From Archilochus colubris (taxonomy: Eukaryota > Chordata > Aves > Apodiformes > Trochilidae): a DNA stretch of 64,000 bases. This document shows positions 35,501 through 50,500 of the stretch, in pieces. A program made the translations under genes and the position numbers. Position 1 is the stretch's first letter, and each line of letters opens with the position of its first letter. The stretch is from the NCBI GenBank assembly GCA_023079485.1, contig CM041115.1:46652156-46716155 (forward strand), read 5' to 3'. The notes below the pieces were generated by a model, which saw only the letters and a list, made by a program, of their open reading frames with translations, was not told the DNA's origin and made no database searches.

Positions 35501-38500
35501 GTCCTAACTATACCAAGCAAAATTTATTTGTTATGTCACACTCAAGTGGATTACAAAAAATGCCTCCGTAGCTCTCTACAGCCTATACATTATGCAGAGG
35601 TATGAATGATCCTTTTATCTTAAAAGAACTGGATAGAATACCAGGAAAAGACACCTTTACTGTGGTTGTCCAAAGAAACCAAAAGTGTATGACAATGTCA
35701 CAAACACACTTTGGTATCTACCCAGTTGTCTTGGGTTACTGCAGTGCTGTTTCGGAAGCTCAGAGATGGGGGGCACAGGGGTGGCTCCTGTTGAGAAGCT
35801 GATGGAAGCTCCCCAGGTTCCAAACCTGGCCTCACCCCTGCCTGAGGCCAAACAGATATGGATGCACCTCTCCATGTAACATTTAGGAAAGGGGACATTG
35901 CAAAAATATGTATGAAAAAAACCTCCGGCCCTCAAAGCACAGTAGAGAATGAAGTGAGAGAGCAATGCCAGAGAAAAGACACTGAAGTCCGTGAAGGAGG
36001 GGGAAAAGCAAAGATTTCCCCACAGCCCATGGTTAAATGTCAGCTGTCCTCCTGCAGCCTGTGGAGGAGCACAGCAGAGCAGGATCTGCAGCTCTGGAGG
36101 ACCCCGTGCCAGAGGAGGTGACTCATCCCAAAGCAGCCGTGACCCTGTGTGCAGCCCGGGCTGGAGCAGTTCCTGAGGGACTGCACCTGTGGGAGGGACT
36201 CATGTTGCAGGGGTTCCTGAAGGACTCTCCCTTGAGAGAGTGGATTTTCGCCTCCCTCTCCCACAGTAGGAGCACGGGGTGAGCACGTGGAGGCCAGGTT
36301 GGTACTGGCTGGGCCTAAACTGTGACGCCAGCCTACACAGAAGTGCCAGACAACGTAAATTTAATTTGAAACATCAGGATGTGAAAAGAACTATTACTCT
36401 GTAGGTAAAACCAGTAAGATGTTTTTTTATTTGTCACTTGTATTACATTATCATGAGAAGCAGAAAACGAAATGTTTACTGACCTTGGTTCTGTAATTGT
36501 AGTGCCATCAGGTGGAGCAGAGGGAGAATAGCGCCAGAAAGTTTGCCACAATTTTTCTATCAGGCTGAACTGAAGATTGACAACCACATCCAGTATTGCC
36601 TTCGGAAATAAAATACAAGTACAGATTGACTCCAATTCAGCTTCCCCCCTCCCAACTCCAACTGTATATGTAGCTTTTTTTCTCATTCATCAAGTAATGG
36701 ATGAAAGGCAAACTACAATTCTCAAGTTATAAATAATACCTGGTTTAACACTGTTGATATCCATAACTTAAAAATAAAATCGAGCATTACAAACTGCTGT
36801 GCATGAAAATTTGAATAAGGCCAAGTGCACATACACGGAAGCCTCCAGAACTGAGTATGGCCCATGTGAACATTTCAGAGGACTTCACCCAAAGAAGATA
36901 GTTAACACTAATGCAAACACAAAGGAAACCTGCCATTTTATTGATTTTCATGTTTCAGTACAGTTTTGAAAGGACTTGAAAGAAATAATTTTAAAAGATA
37001 CATTGTTAAGTACCAAATGTGGCCTAAATATCTCAATGTTTCCTTAAAATGAGACAAAAGTTACTGTTTTTAATGTACAAAATAATTATAATTTAGTCTG
37101 ATTTATACTCCCTACTGTCTAAAGCAAAGACCTACATGTAAAGTCTGAAGTTTAGTTTCTCTAACAGTCTGGAAACATACACGTACCTACACTTCTCTGC
37201 AGCTAGTATATATTACTTTTTTCCTCTATAAAGGAAACCCTCTGGAAAAACCTTTTACTTTAATTTTTACTTCCTTCCCAATGAAATAAGGAAAATATTT
37301 GGGGGGAAAGTCATATGCCACTAACATGGCTGCATATATTCAGCCCTACCGTCTTGTACTGACCTTCACAAGAAGTCATGATCTTAAAAATATAAAAGGT
37401 TTATAGGAAATACCTCACAGTGCTCTCGATAAAGACTCTGTAGTGATTTTATGTCCTCAAAGGTGGTACCATCTGGTAGAGAAGATATTTCAACTTCTCC
37501 AAACTCTGGAAGTACTCGAGATGCATCTGTTTGCATGACAACATAATGAAAGAGAGGTGTTAGTTACAGTATGATTAAGAAAAAAATTAAGGATGATGCA
37601 AAGAAATACATTAAAAAATGTAACAATGCTAAAAGAGGAAAGCCTTTCATACCTGGTGTATGCTAGAATTGTAAACAACTTCAGCCAGCATTTTTTAATC
37701 AGAAAGAAATATGGAATTACTCTTGAAGAAATTAAAAAAGATATCATGTACATATTACATACATCTATGCAGAAAAGCCAGCACACACATTCAGAATATT
37801 ATAGGATGAAAAAAGAAAACTATGTCACTATGTGAGAGATTAATTCCTGAATAGCTTTGTTTCTTGTTTAACTGAAGAGTTTCTACGTAGCCAGGTATGC
37901 TGGAGTTCACATGACACATTATACATTTTTTCTTTAAATTTTCTAATATTTCAAGTAGAGCCAATATTTACTTCTACTGTTTGTCACAAATGTTTCCAAG
38001 AGACAAACTGATAAAGAGAAAAATGCTGGACTGAAAGGTATCGGGAAAGAAAAATTCAGAGCACCTGAATGCTATCCTTATGCTGCCCCTTTGTTGCCAG
38101 TGATTTCAATAGAGCACAATTAAGCTAAATGATTTCTTGCTGGAAAATCCCAACCAAATAAACCTACACATTTTGCCGTGACAAAGTTAAAAAGTATTTC
38201 TTGATAAACAAATTATTTAATTACCATTTGTTTCTATTACAGAAAATACATGCTTATTTGGATCAACAAATCCACAACTTTTTTGGAGTTCTAACTGAAA
38301 CTGTTTGGCTCTTTCCACTTATAAAACTGCATCACACTTTCTAAACAGCCTGCTGGATGACTATCCTTCAGCAGTAGTGCAATGCCACTGCCCCCACTTT
38401 CTATGAAATAAGATGAACATAATGCATAGGTATTTCAGTCCGTATACCTAATACAACTTTGCACAGCAATTGCATTGTGATTTATATGGTATTAAATATA

Positions 38501-41500
38501 ACCCTCAAATACAGAATTTGCATATTTTTTTCCTTTTATACTTACCATATGCATAGTAAATATTACATAAAGCTCAAAAGACAGAACACGTAATTTAAGT
38601 GCTTTTTGTTCTGTTGTGGGCAAGAACTTCAAATGAAGCATGATAACTTTAAAGCAACTGCTGTAGTGTGAATTTATATACACAGGGATAAAGAGGTTCA
38701 TCTTATTAAAACATCAGTACAAAATCTTTTTTCATACCTAAGAACTGTTGATGATGTTGACTTTGGGCAATTACAGTTTGTTCAACAGATGTTCCTGTCT
38801 GTTGACCACTTCCTGTAAAGCCATCTGCAACTCCATCCACTTTCTGCATAGGCTTGTACCTACAAAAATATAAAGTGCAAAGTTATCTTTTCTGTTCATT
38901 TCTTCATAAATAAGACAGTATGCAATCTACGTTCGCTCTGATTTTTTCCATGTCAAAATAAAATTTTGAGCAAAAGTAACACAACTTACATGTTTCTATT
39001 TATTTTTTAATAACAGAAGACAATTATTAAGGGAACTATAACATTAGCAATGTATTACAGAATTCATAAACGTGTTATTGCAGCTATTACCAATTTCTTG
39101 TGGAATTTAATTTAGGAACATCATACCACAAGATTAGTTAATTTACACCAAAAGGAATAAAATATTTTCTTTCCAAGAATCTTAACTTCCCAATAATTAT
39201 GTAATTAAAAAATAGTGTTTGATTACCTTAGGAAAAAACAATACTACTCTTTAAGCATACTGAAAGACTTCAGATTCAATAAACTTCTCTTATAAGCCTA
39301 GGAAGCCTAAGTATGCTACTTGAAAACCTAAACTTCACTAGTTCACGCTCAGAAACTTTTATAAAGGACAAAAATTGTAATGCAAATGGGAACCCTGATT
39401 TGGATGGTCAAGTGTTGACTCAACAATTGCTATGACAGGCTAAAGACCATGCCTGTGACTTCCAACACAACTGAAAATTTATTCTGTGCCAGATCTTACT
39501 GCTAGTATGTTGGAGACTTTGCACTTCTGAAAAGGAATTGTGGCCATTGGAAAAATAAATAAGACAAACACCAAAGCTAAGTAACAATCACTAAAATGGG
39601 AATTGTTACTCAGACTGCAAAACTCCATGGTAACTTCCAAAATGTGACAAGAAATTCCACTCCTCATGCATTATCAATTGGGAACATTGTGGTTCAAGAA
39701 AACATAAACAAGCAGTGTCTCGTGCAATTACTGAGATTTTACTTTAAAAGGAAGTTCCCATGAAAAACATCTGTTCAATATTCTGGACATTCCTGACATG
39801 AATCTAAATAAATAGACAATAACAAAAGACATGCAGAAACCATACTTTCAATAGAAATAATCCTGGTCTCATTAACAGTTTCAGAAATTTATGAACTTAA
39901 TGCTTGGGGGGGAAAAAAAGAAAAAAGATAACTATTTGATCTTAGAGCATTTGTACCAAGTTTCACTTTCAGCAATGATTCAGTGTAAAATTCTATGGCT
40001 GTTGAACTCGATAGTGAAACTCTGATCAACTGTATAAAGAATAAAATTTTATCTCTGGTATCACAGTAGCGCTGAAATTTCTTGGATAAGATAGTTATTA
40101 CTTGATAACCTACCTGCTATCCAGGAAATCAATAATTCTTAACTTCTCTTTCATTATACATTATAATTACAAATACCAGGGAGAAGGTTAACTTTTCGAA
40201 ATATCTGTCAACATAAACCTATACATTAAGATATCTCCATTAAGTTTTGCAAAATGTATTATTATACTGATACTTCAGCTACTAAATTAGGATTCAAAAT
40301 GTTTAGAATAGATACAAGATTTTCAGTTGTACCAGAAAACATTCCTTCAGTGCTACCAATCAGAATTATCCATGCACTTAATCCATTGTGCTTTTTTAAA
40401 AACATATTGGGCAAAATTCTTACTTCTGGCACTGTGACAAGTAACTTGCCACAGGATTTAGCCACTTCCAACAGCACTAGAAAATTCCTTGCAAAATGAA
40501 TCCAATGGATGAAGAAAAAAAAATCTTTTTCAGAACCTTCAGATTAAAGAAGTAGGAAGTGGTTAACAATTTTAGAGTTGCTGTTGTTTCTGTACAGGCA
40601 GAGCTTTCACAGTTTAGAAATCAAAACAGCTATACAGAATTCTTTAGTTAAATTCAAGCTACTTTTATTGCATGAAGAAAATAGTTAAAATTTCCTATCT
40701 GCTAAGAGTTACATCCCCAAAAATTATCCAGACTTTTACACTATTTCCCCGCTTTACTCACTACTAGCCTATACTTTACTTCATGTTTTACCCTTTTTTT
40801 TATTTTTAAATTACCTGGTGCTAGGACATTGGGAGCAGAAAATAGCTGCTGACCTTACATGAATATTACAGGTTTCTAATGGTATTTGACACAGAAAGGA
40901 CACTATTTGAATTTTACGTAGGTTAGCATAAACACAGTAAGAGTTCTCAAAGTGTGTAGTCAACAACAGGCATTTCCTCAATTTGTGCAAAGCTATGAAA
41001 ATAACAAAAAGAACACGATAAACCACTAAACCACTGAAATCAGAACATGGAATCAGGCAATTCAGAAATTACACTGGTTTCACTTTGCAGTTAATTTACA
41101 GTAAAATTTCACTGACTCCTGACTGTGACATGACTTCATTAACGTAAGATTCCTCTCTCACTTCAGAACATATTAATAACTTCCTGACTAAAATTCATAT
41201 GCTGTAAGCAATTTATATTCATAAAGCAGAAACAGGAAATACAATAAAATGCCTGTTTTCTTTGAAATGCCCGTATAAATCAGTAGGGAAAAGAAAAGCT
41301 GAAAAGCATTAAAATCAAGAGAAGTCAGACTGGATTGACTAAGTCACAGGACAGGCAAAAACCAGATAGCAGCTTTTTCAGTTAATTTTTCTGCTTTTTT
41401 TTGCTTGTTTGTTTTTGTTTGTTTGTTTGTTTTTGTTTTGTTTTGTTTTGGCTTTTTTATGTCAAGGTTTAACACCAGGCCAGCAATAAAAAGGATGAGA

Positions 41501-44500
41501 GATGCACTCAATTAGCCCCTCTCCCTTCCCAGAAAGAGAAAGGAACAAGAGTAAAGGAGAGAGACTTATGGGCTGGAAACTAAACTACACAGCTTTAATG
41601 AAACAGTAATAATTAAAAAGCAAATAATAAAATATATACAAAACCAGTATCACACTCTAACTTACCTCAGCCCCCCCTTAACCCTCACATCACCACCGAG
41701 GCTGCAGGGCAACCCTAGCAAATCCCTGGAGTGGGCTCCTGCAGTCAGTGGCAGATGGGAGCTGGATGCAGGAATGCACGAATTCAGAAAGGCACAGATT
41801 TGGATCAAAGGCAGAATAGACTGAGTCAGTCATCAACAGGATGCCATCCATGGAAGAAGAGAGCTTTGCTGTCTTCATCCCTCAAGTTTATACCGAGTAT
41901 GACACATATGGGATGGAATACACAGTTTGGTCAATTTGGGTCTGCTCCAGCACTCTCCAGAGGAGGTCTGGAGGTGTCAACTCCTTCCCTCTCTTTTGTT
42001 TCTGGAGCATAAGGGGTTTAGTACAACGCAGCAGTGGCCTTAGTTCTGCATACCATTCTACAGCAGTAACTATAAACATCAAGCATTATCAGTCCTAGAA
42101 GCTGACAGTAACTGGAAAACATGCCATTAATTTCAGCAAGTGCAGTTATTTATAAGAAATTTAACTGTAAAGTAAAATTACTAGGAAGAAAATTGGTTCT
42201 GTCCTGGCTCAAACCAGGACACTTTGTTTGTACTGCTGCCATGCAGCCACGATTTGGATTTTACTTTAAGTCTCAGAATTTAGTATTTTAATTATATAAT
42301 AGAATTTATAATATTCTATCTTCTTAAAAATTAAGTTTTCTGTCCCTCTGGGTTGGTAAAAAAACCCCAACACTGTAGTGGCTTTAGAAAGAAACAAACC
42401 TAAGCTCTAGTTTTGCTCTAAGTATTCAATTCTTTCTATTTTTCTTTTAAATCTATTACTCTGATTTATTACCAGGACTGCATTGATGTCTGTGAGAATT
42501 AAGTTAACATACCAAACATTATGCTTAACAACATGTAAAGTATATTAAAGTACTGCTGAGGTGATTATGGCTTATAAAAAGCAGGAAATTCTGCTTAGGC
42601 TTCTAAAGTAGATATGCAAAATATACATGCAAATAAAATGTTGATACTGATGCTTCTAGGGGGGGAAAAAAGCAGTTTTTAAAATTAGCAGAAAGCAAAA
42701 GTTAACTCAAACAGCTTGCAACACCACAGTACTAAATATACTAAAGATGTTGAGTACAGGAAAACTGAGTAAACTCAAATGTTTTAAAAAATTAAAAAAT
42801 CTTTTAAGTAACTAAGAAATACCCAAGAAGCATCTGTATACTATTTATGTATATTATTATATATAATACAGATTTTTATGTATTTATGTATTATGTATTT
42901 ATGTTCAGCTCCCATAAGTGAATGTAAAAAATGTGTAATTGGTGTATGCAAGAACTGAAGGATATATCTGAAATTAACTTGGAAAGCTGCTGGCTTACTT
43001 CTGAATATAGAATTTCAATATTGTTATGAACACAAGTGAAAAGACAAACATACTGTATCAATTTCCCCAGACTAACCCTTAAAGATAATTCAGGTTCTGA
43101 GCCACAAGTTTCTACTCATGAAGAGCTAAATAAAACCAGGCTAAAAATGGAACTTTATTTCAGGAACTGTACATTTGATATATTTCTCTTAAATGGCCTG
43201 ACTGGAATACTTATGGAAAAGATATTTCATAGTAAGATTGTACTTCAAATTTGCAGAGTTTAGCACCATACTTAAACCTGTGCAAATATATTTGGCATAA
43301 TATTTGGGCTGGATATTACTTTATTTCTTAACAATCTTTTTCTGATGACTATTCATTTTTAGTCAGGCCTGTGCTTGCTTCAGAACATAGACACTTAAAT
43401 ATCCTGGTTTTTCCAACCCTGGAAAACATCTAGGAGCAGACAAGGGTAAGCCAGGCCTTTCCTTGCAAATCTGAGTCATACAACAGGTGCAGCTGAAAGG
43501 CACGTTGTGACCTATTATCTTCCAGCCAAGACTAATCATTATCTGTGCATTTCAGTTTAATGGTGCTTTAAGTCTCCTGATCAGTGGTCATTGTCATCAA
43601 ACCACTGCCTCAGCTGGAAGATAGGACTGCTAGCACCTGCAATCTGTAGTTACACTTTTTTCTTCTTGATGGAACACAGAAAGAATACTCCCACAGCTCA
43701 CACTCATCACAATCAAGACTAAGCAACTAACTAACTAACTAACCTTCTATCTTAAATTTATGCCTGATAAATCTCAAACCCCTGCATTCTGTCTCAGAAC
43801 TCTGAATATGAACATACAAGAGCACTTTAAGGTATTCAAGTTATGCAAACAGAAAAGGTGTATGACCCTCAAATTAAGCACAGGAATTACTCAAATTAAG
43901 AAAAGGAATGAAGCAAAGTTATCCGTAGCATATATTTAGTCTACAGGTTTTGACAAAAAAGGACTAGAAGTGTTGATCCAAGATGTGTTTGACAGAGGTA
44001 GCAGAACTGGTATAACCACACAGAAAAAGTATACTGACTGCACCTTACCAGATTTAGAGGAGAAAAAGGGAAACACTGGAATTACTATTAAAGCTGGGGA
44101 AACAGCCATGTTACCCTAATCATGCAAATGATAACATTCCTTGTTTTAGCTATCTCTTAATAAATTAATTTTTTCAATATACTAGGATAATTGATAAATA
44201 TACAAACATATATACGTATACCAAACCTAGATACTAAGCATGCTCTGTGAATGTGGAACAAGTTTTACTTAAAAAATACAAGTTCAGTTTCTGTGTTGTG
44301 CATTGAAAGTTTTAAGATAAGCAATATATATATTAAGAATTTAGGTTTTTTCTCCAAAAATTCTAGTTTCTGTGCAAAGCAGTGTATCTGGTTTCCTTTA
44401 AAATTAATCAAGCAAAATACAGACATTTTTATTTCAAGAATGTGGAATAATGCTTGGTGTTGTAGACCAAAGACTACTTTAAAATTAAAAACTAAGGCTA

Positions 44501-47500
44501 CTAAAATGCACAAGCTCAGCCTTGTAGCATTCCAGAATGGTTGTACTGAAGTTAACAGTGTAGGTTGTGCAACAATTTAATATATTTTTAAAATATTTTT
44601 CTAGAATAATCTGTACATTCCAGTGAGACAAAAATCTTCTGGAATCATCACACTTGGCTTTAAATGTGCCTATTCCTAGTAGAGAATTCTGCAGTTTTTT
44701 GGTTTAGAGAAGTATGAATGGGTAAGTTAAAGTAATATTGACTCATTAGTTTCCATTTTTCAATGAAAATTTCCAGTATGTTACTATATAAAAATGTAGA
44801 TTCTGAAAATTTGTATACTCTATTCTGTATTACTGGTATATCTGATAGTGTGCAGAACAGAGATTATGTACATTTTTACAATGCAATAGTCAGTCTGGCT
44901 AGCTCCTTGATCTCTGCTTATTTGATTAGGATGCTGGGATTTCGAAAGAGAAAATATTTTATTGAGATCTATGCACCCTGAACAGAACAATGAAAAAACA
45001 TCCTCAGGACTACTTTGTATGAACAGTACACCAGTAGGACTTTGTGAACAATACTTCTGTTTCTAGGGTACCTAGCCAGACACTGCAAGATTCCAAGAGT
45101 GTATAGAGATCAGCCTGTCTTTTGTCTTAAGAGACAAGGTAAATAATCCAAGTTCCTGAGCAAAAAGATACAGCTTCATCAAGGGAGGTATTCAAGTATA
45201 GCTGCTTTTAGGTATTTAATAACAAAAACATTATTACTAACATATAAGTAGATGGTGGTCTTTTTTTGCAGTCAGTTTTAGCAGTTTAATTCAGGAAAGT
45301 GGTCTTTTAACACCACTGTAAGCCCTTGGAGAAAACAAAAGGGCTGCCAGAACTGGCACCCATGGAAATAATGGCCTTCATATGGCCTAGGGCCTGCATA
45401 TGGAGACAGTGATAGAGGTAACAATCGAGCCAATTATGGAGATAAGGATTGACCACTCCAGTTGCTCAATCTGATCTATCTCAACCACACTTACTCTGTT
45501 GTGAAATGATTGATTAAGCCAGCAGGCCTATAGAAGGAGGAGCAGTGATGGTGGGCTTTGGGAGCTTTACTGACACCAGCCCTCCCTGGGTGGCTAGCCC
45601 AATGCTGGATCCAGGACCTGTGATTTTCTGACATCTGTCTCTCTGAATTTTCTTCTGCTATTCACTCTCTCTTTCTCTCTATATATATTTCTTTTCCTTC
45701 CTTAAATCAAACTAAGCAACGCAAGGCCTGGATTTTTTTCCCCAGTTTGTACATCTTGAACAAACAAGTATTTTGACTTTTGTCATTTAAGTATCAGCTT
45801 TTATGATTGCACAGCCTAAGCACATATAACAATTGAAGTATCAGCTTTTATGAATTATTTTTTCTATAGTTTTAATTAAATCTTATGTTCAAACACTGGC
45901 CATAATTGTCATTTCACCTTAAGTCAATCCAGGGGAATGTGACAGTCGAGCATGTCCTTGGTCTTTAACAGTTTAATCACAGTCCCCAGAAGGGGCAGGT
46001 ATGACACTCTAAGGCTGGATCCAGCCAAACCTAGACTTGTCTCTGAGAAGAAGTTTAGAAAACAAGGGTGTCCAATCTTGTCTCCCTGGGTGCCCCATCC
46101 AGGTCATGACAAATACATAACCAACTTTCCTACTACAGCACAGTATTTTTCATGTATCAGCTACTCATTAAGCAAATAGTTTACAAAGGATGGAAGCAAG
46201 GACAGATAACCTGGGAGAAGTACAGAGAAGTAGTCAGAGAAGCAAGAGATCAGGTTAGGAAAGCAAAAGCACAAAGACAGTTGGATTTGGCAAGGGGGGT
46301 TAAGGACAACAGGAAAAATTTCAATAGGTCTGTCAATGATAAGAGGAAGACTAGGGAAAATGTGGGCCCACTCCAGAAGGAAATGGGAGAGCTGGTCATT
46401 CAAGATGTTGAGAAGGATGAATGAATACTTTGCCTCTGTCTTTACCAGCAAGGACTCCCATCTCACCCTCAATGTTGCAGAAGCCAAAGGCAGGGACTGG
46501 AAAAAGGAAGATCCTCCCACTATAGATGAAAAGCAGGTTCAAAACCACCCAAGAACTGGATGGTGAACAACTCCATGGAAATCGATGGGATTCACCCGTG
46601 GCTCCTGAAACAACTGGCAGATGAAGCTGCAAAGCCACTGTCCATGTTTGAAAAGTCATGGTGAAGTTCCTGAGGCCTGGGAAAGGGGAAACACAATCCC
46701 CATTTTCAAAAAATGTGCAAGTGCAAAAATGGAAAAAAAGAAGACCCAGGGAACTACAGACCAGTCTGTATGCCTGGTAAGATCACGGAGCAAATCATCC
46801 TGAAGGCTCTGCTAAGGCAAGCAGATAATAAAGGGGTGATTGGTGACAGCCAACACGAAGGGCAAGTCCTGCCTGACTAATCTGGTGGCATTTGGTGGCC
46901 TTTTATGATGGCATCACAGCCTCGATGGACAAAGGCAGAGCAACGGATGTCATCTACCTGAACCTGTGCATAGCATTCAACTCTGTCCCACATGACATTC
47001 TGAACTCTAAACTAGAATGATATAGATTTAATGGATGGACCACTCATGTGATAAGGAACTGGCTGGCTGGTTGCACTCAAAGAATGCGATCCATGGCTCA
47101 GTGTCCAGATGGAGACATGTGACAAGTGGTGCTCCCCAAGTGTCAGCACTCAGACCAGTGCTGATTAACACCTTCGTCAGCAACATGGACTGTGGAACCG
47201 AGGGCACCCTAAGCGAGTTTGCTGATGACTCTAAAGTGTGTGGTGAAGTCAACACACTGGAGGGAAGGGATGCAATCCAGAGGGACCTTGACAGACTCAA
47301 GAAGTGGATTTGTGCAAACTGCATGAAGTTCAACACGGACAAGTGCACCTGAATCGAGGCAATCCCATGCACAGTTACAGGTTGGGAGGAGAAAGGACTA
47401 AGGACAACCCTGAAGAGAAAGACTTGGGGTGGTGGTGGACCAGAAACTTAACATGAGCCACCAATATGTGCTAACTTCAGTGATGGCAAGCTTTTATTTT

Positions 47501-50500
47501 CCACAGCAGAGAAAATTTTTAAAATTGCATTAGAATTTCAACTTTTCTGTGTAAGAAAAGCTGAGGCTTTATGAGCTACAAGTAATAATAAGTACTACTG
47601 TTCATTTCACACTTTACCTCTGTTTCTGCTGCATGGGCTGCTGTCTCATAGCCATATATTGCATGTCCTCTTGTAGGCGATTAAGAGGAGAGTCTGGCTT
47701 GACACGAATCCCATAGTAATGATACTTGGAGTTCCCCCTTTGTGAAAGAACAGGAATTAGAGTAGCACTAATTTTACTACCCTACATTACAGTTACTTTA
47801 CAATTTTCTTTGACTCGAAAACAATACTCATAAATCAAGGTGAACTCTCCTTTAATAGCTGCTTTACATGGGTGTCATTTGAGACCTTTGGGAACTTAAT
47901 TCACTCTCTTAAACAAATATTTTCCAGCATTACATACTGTAACTCACTTGAGTAGGAAAAATAATAAGCAAATAAATGCAATTTATCTAGTTACAGAGAA
48001 ACACAATCTCTAGTAATTTCCAAACCAATAGCTATATTTTATTTGTACTGATAAAAATTTGCAGTGTATTTATCAAAATGTAAACAGATAATAGTCAAAA
48101 CCAGGAGAAGTAAAACTGAATAACATAAAACTGTTTAAAAGCCAGCACTGAGAGTAAAACACTATATCACTTAAATATATATTTATTTATTTTTTACTAG
48201 CAGTTTCTTACTCATAAAAATAACTTGTATTTTCTATTATAGCTTCGGGTTTCATTAGCACAAACCTAGTTCCAAGTCTTCTGGTCCGTAATCCCATGAA
48301 GATTGACCGTATGAGTTTTCCAAAGGAGGCAGCATTGACTGGATCCAATTTGTGTTCCTGACAATGTCGTAAGTAATGGTTGTAAAGAGTACTTCTTGGA
48401 AGGCTCACTCCTTCTGCAGTTTCATAGTTGTCTAAAAGCCACTGAAGCTAATCACATACAAAACAGAGAAGAAAATAATACAATTTTTAAACAATTTTTA
48501 TGTATTATTACTTTAAAAAATATAGTAACCATACAGCACTAACTTATAACAGTTCTGAAATCACTTATCAAGGTCTCTTAAACATTCGCTTTCTTCTTCA
48601 GAGATTACTTAAATGCTAGCTATACCATTGCATTTCAGGATCTTCAGAATCACCAGGCAATGAGTTCTGCTATTTCTTTTATCAGATAAGCATCCACTTC
48701 TTAAAATATTATTGGTTCAGTACCACACACAATACTTGATACCCATGTTTTGGGGACAAACAGTACTGCAAAGAAATAAAGTAATCATGAAAGCAATTCA
48801 AATAAATTTCAAAAACCAAACTCCTTGGACTAACAGGTAGTTAATGAATTTGTAAACCTCAAAATTATAATATATTTTACCTTTGTGTTAAAAAACATAA
48901 AGACACTTAACTGGATAGGGAATTTTTTACTCTCAAATACATAAAAGAAAAAGATATTGCATGTAAGTTGAAGAGCAACCTAGATAACACTGAAAATAAC
49001 TTGTACGCCATAAAACGTCAGGGGTAAAATCACTTTCAGCTGTAGCCTGTTTGCTTTTGACTTCCATCACAAACAGAATGGGATTCTTGGAAAGTTACTA
49101 ATCTTTTCATGTAATTGTGGTAGCTAATTTTAGACACATGCTAAAGAAGACTTTTTATGTAGCATCATTGGACTTTTTAGGTAGTGCACAACCAGAAAAC
49201 ACTTCTAGCTGTCACTATATATATTTTTATATTCCAAAAAGTTTACATGACCATCTGCTACTTTTAGATTTAGCCCCATATGAGAATGACAAAATAGATA
49301 AAAATAATATAGGTTGAGGACACATTTAAATTCTATAGTTTCATTTTTTTTTGATAGGTTAGTATTTTCCTTATCTTTCCTCAGTATTTGCCATGCCTTC
49401 AATTCCCTGTAATTTTCCTTTAAAATAGCTTGAATTATTCACAAATATAATTTTCTCTTCGAATTTTGTCCATTTTCCTAAGTATTTATATTAAAATATT
49501 AGTGTGAATATTCAGGCTTGCTAGGAACAGAGATTTTACCAAAACTCCTGATTCAATGCACTGAAAATGCAAACTCAGGATGTTGTGTCTTTGTTGTGGT
49601 TGTAACCCTGCCAGCCGCTAAATACCACGCAGCCACTCCCTCACTCTTCCTTGCTTCCCCCAGGAGTGGGGCAGAGAAGTAGAAAGGTAAAGATAAAAAT
49701 ACTTGTGGGTTGAGATAAAAACAATTTAATAATTGAAACAAAATCAAATGAAATAATGACATTGACAATAATAATAATAAAATAATAGCATATACAAACA
49801 AGTGATGTGCAGTGCAGCTGCTCACCACCTACTGACCAACGCTGAGTCTGGATATTGATCCTGCAGGACGGAAATACTGAAATACCAGAAGAAGAAAAAA
49901 AATTTCCCTGCCAACCCTAACCTACATACTCAGCATGACATTGCATGGTATGGAATACCCCATTGGCCAATTTGGACCTGTTGCTCTTGCTATGCTCCCC
50001 CCAGGCTTCTTGTGCACCCAGACACTACCAAAAGCATGGAAAAATGAAAAGGCCTCCATTTCTGAGCACCAACTAAAAATATCAGTGTTATCATTATCAT
50101 GATTCATCTCATGCCAAATCTCATACTAAATACAAAGCACAGTGCTATTCTAGCTACTACGATGAAAATCAGCTTTATCCTAGATGAAAATAAGACAGTC
50201 TTGAAGATTTAATACAAGATTCTATTCTGATGAGCTAGATTCACTAGTGTGTGGAATAATTTGCAACTAATGACAGCACAGCAGTAAGTAGTATAACCAA
50301 AACACAACTAAGCAACAGCTGAAGACATAGATGGCCTATGTGTTACTAATTCCTTTGCAAAATTATTTTCTGTTAGAGAAGTGAACACTCTGTTCCATCA
50401 ATGTTCAGTGTAGCTTATTGTGCAAAGAACATGAATGTTTTAGTGCAATAGCCATGAAATGATTCAAACTTGACCTTTTCTTTATCCAAAAACTGTTACG

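Noticed and set aside
46161..47372. Several 60-119 codon frames suggestive of a gene
   Set aside because: They are fragments of CR1 ORF2 or its antisense; the recognised reverse-transcriptase box identifies the source.
41460..50202. A full-length endogenous retrovirus between the two LTRs at 41.5 and 49.6 kb
   Set aside because: The LTRs differ too much in sequence to be a pair. RFX3 exons and a CR1 lie between them, and no gag, pol or env-like frame is present.
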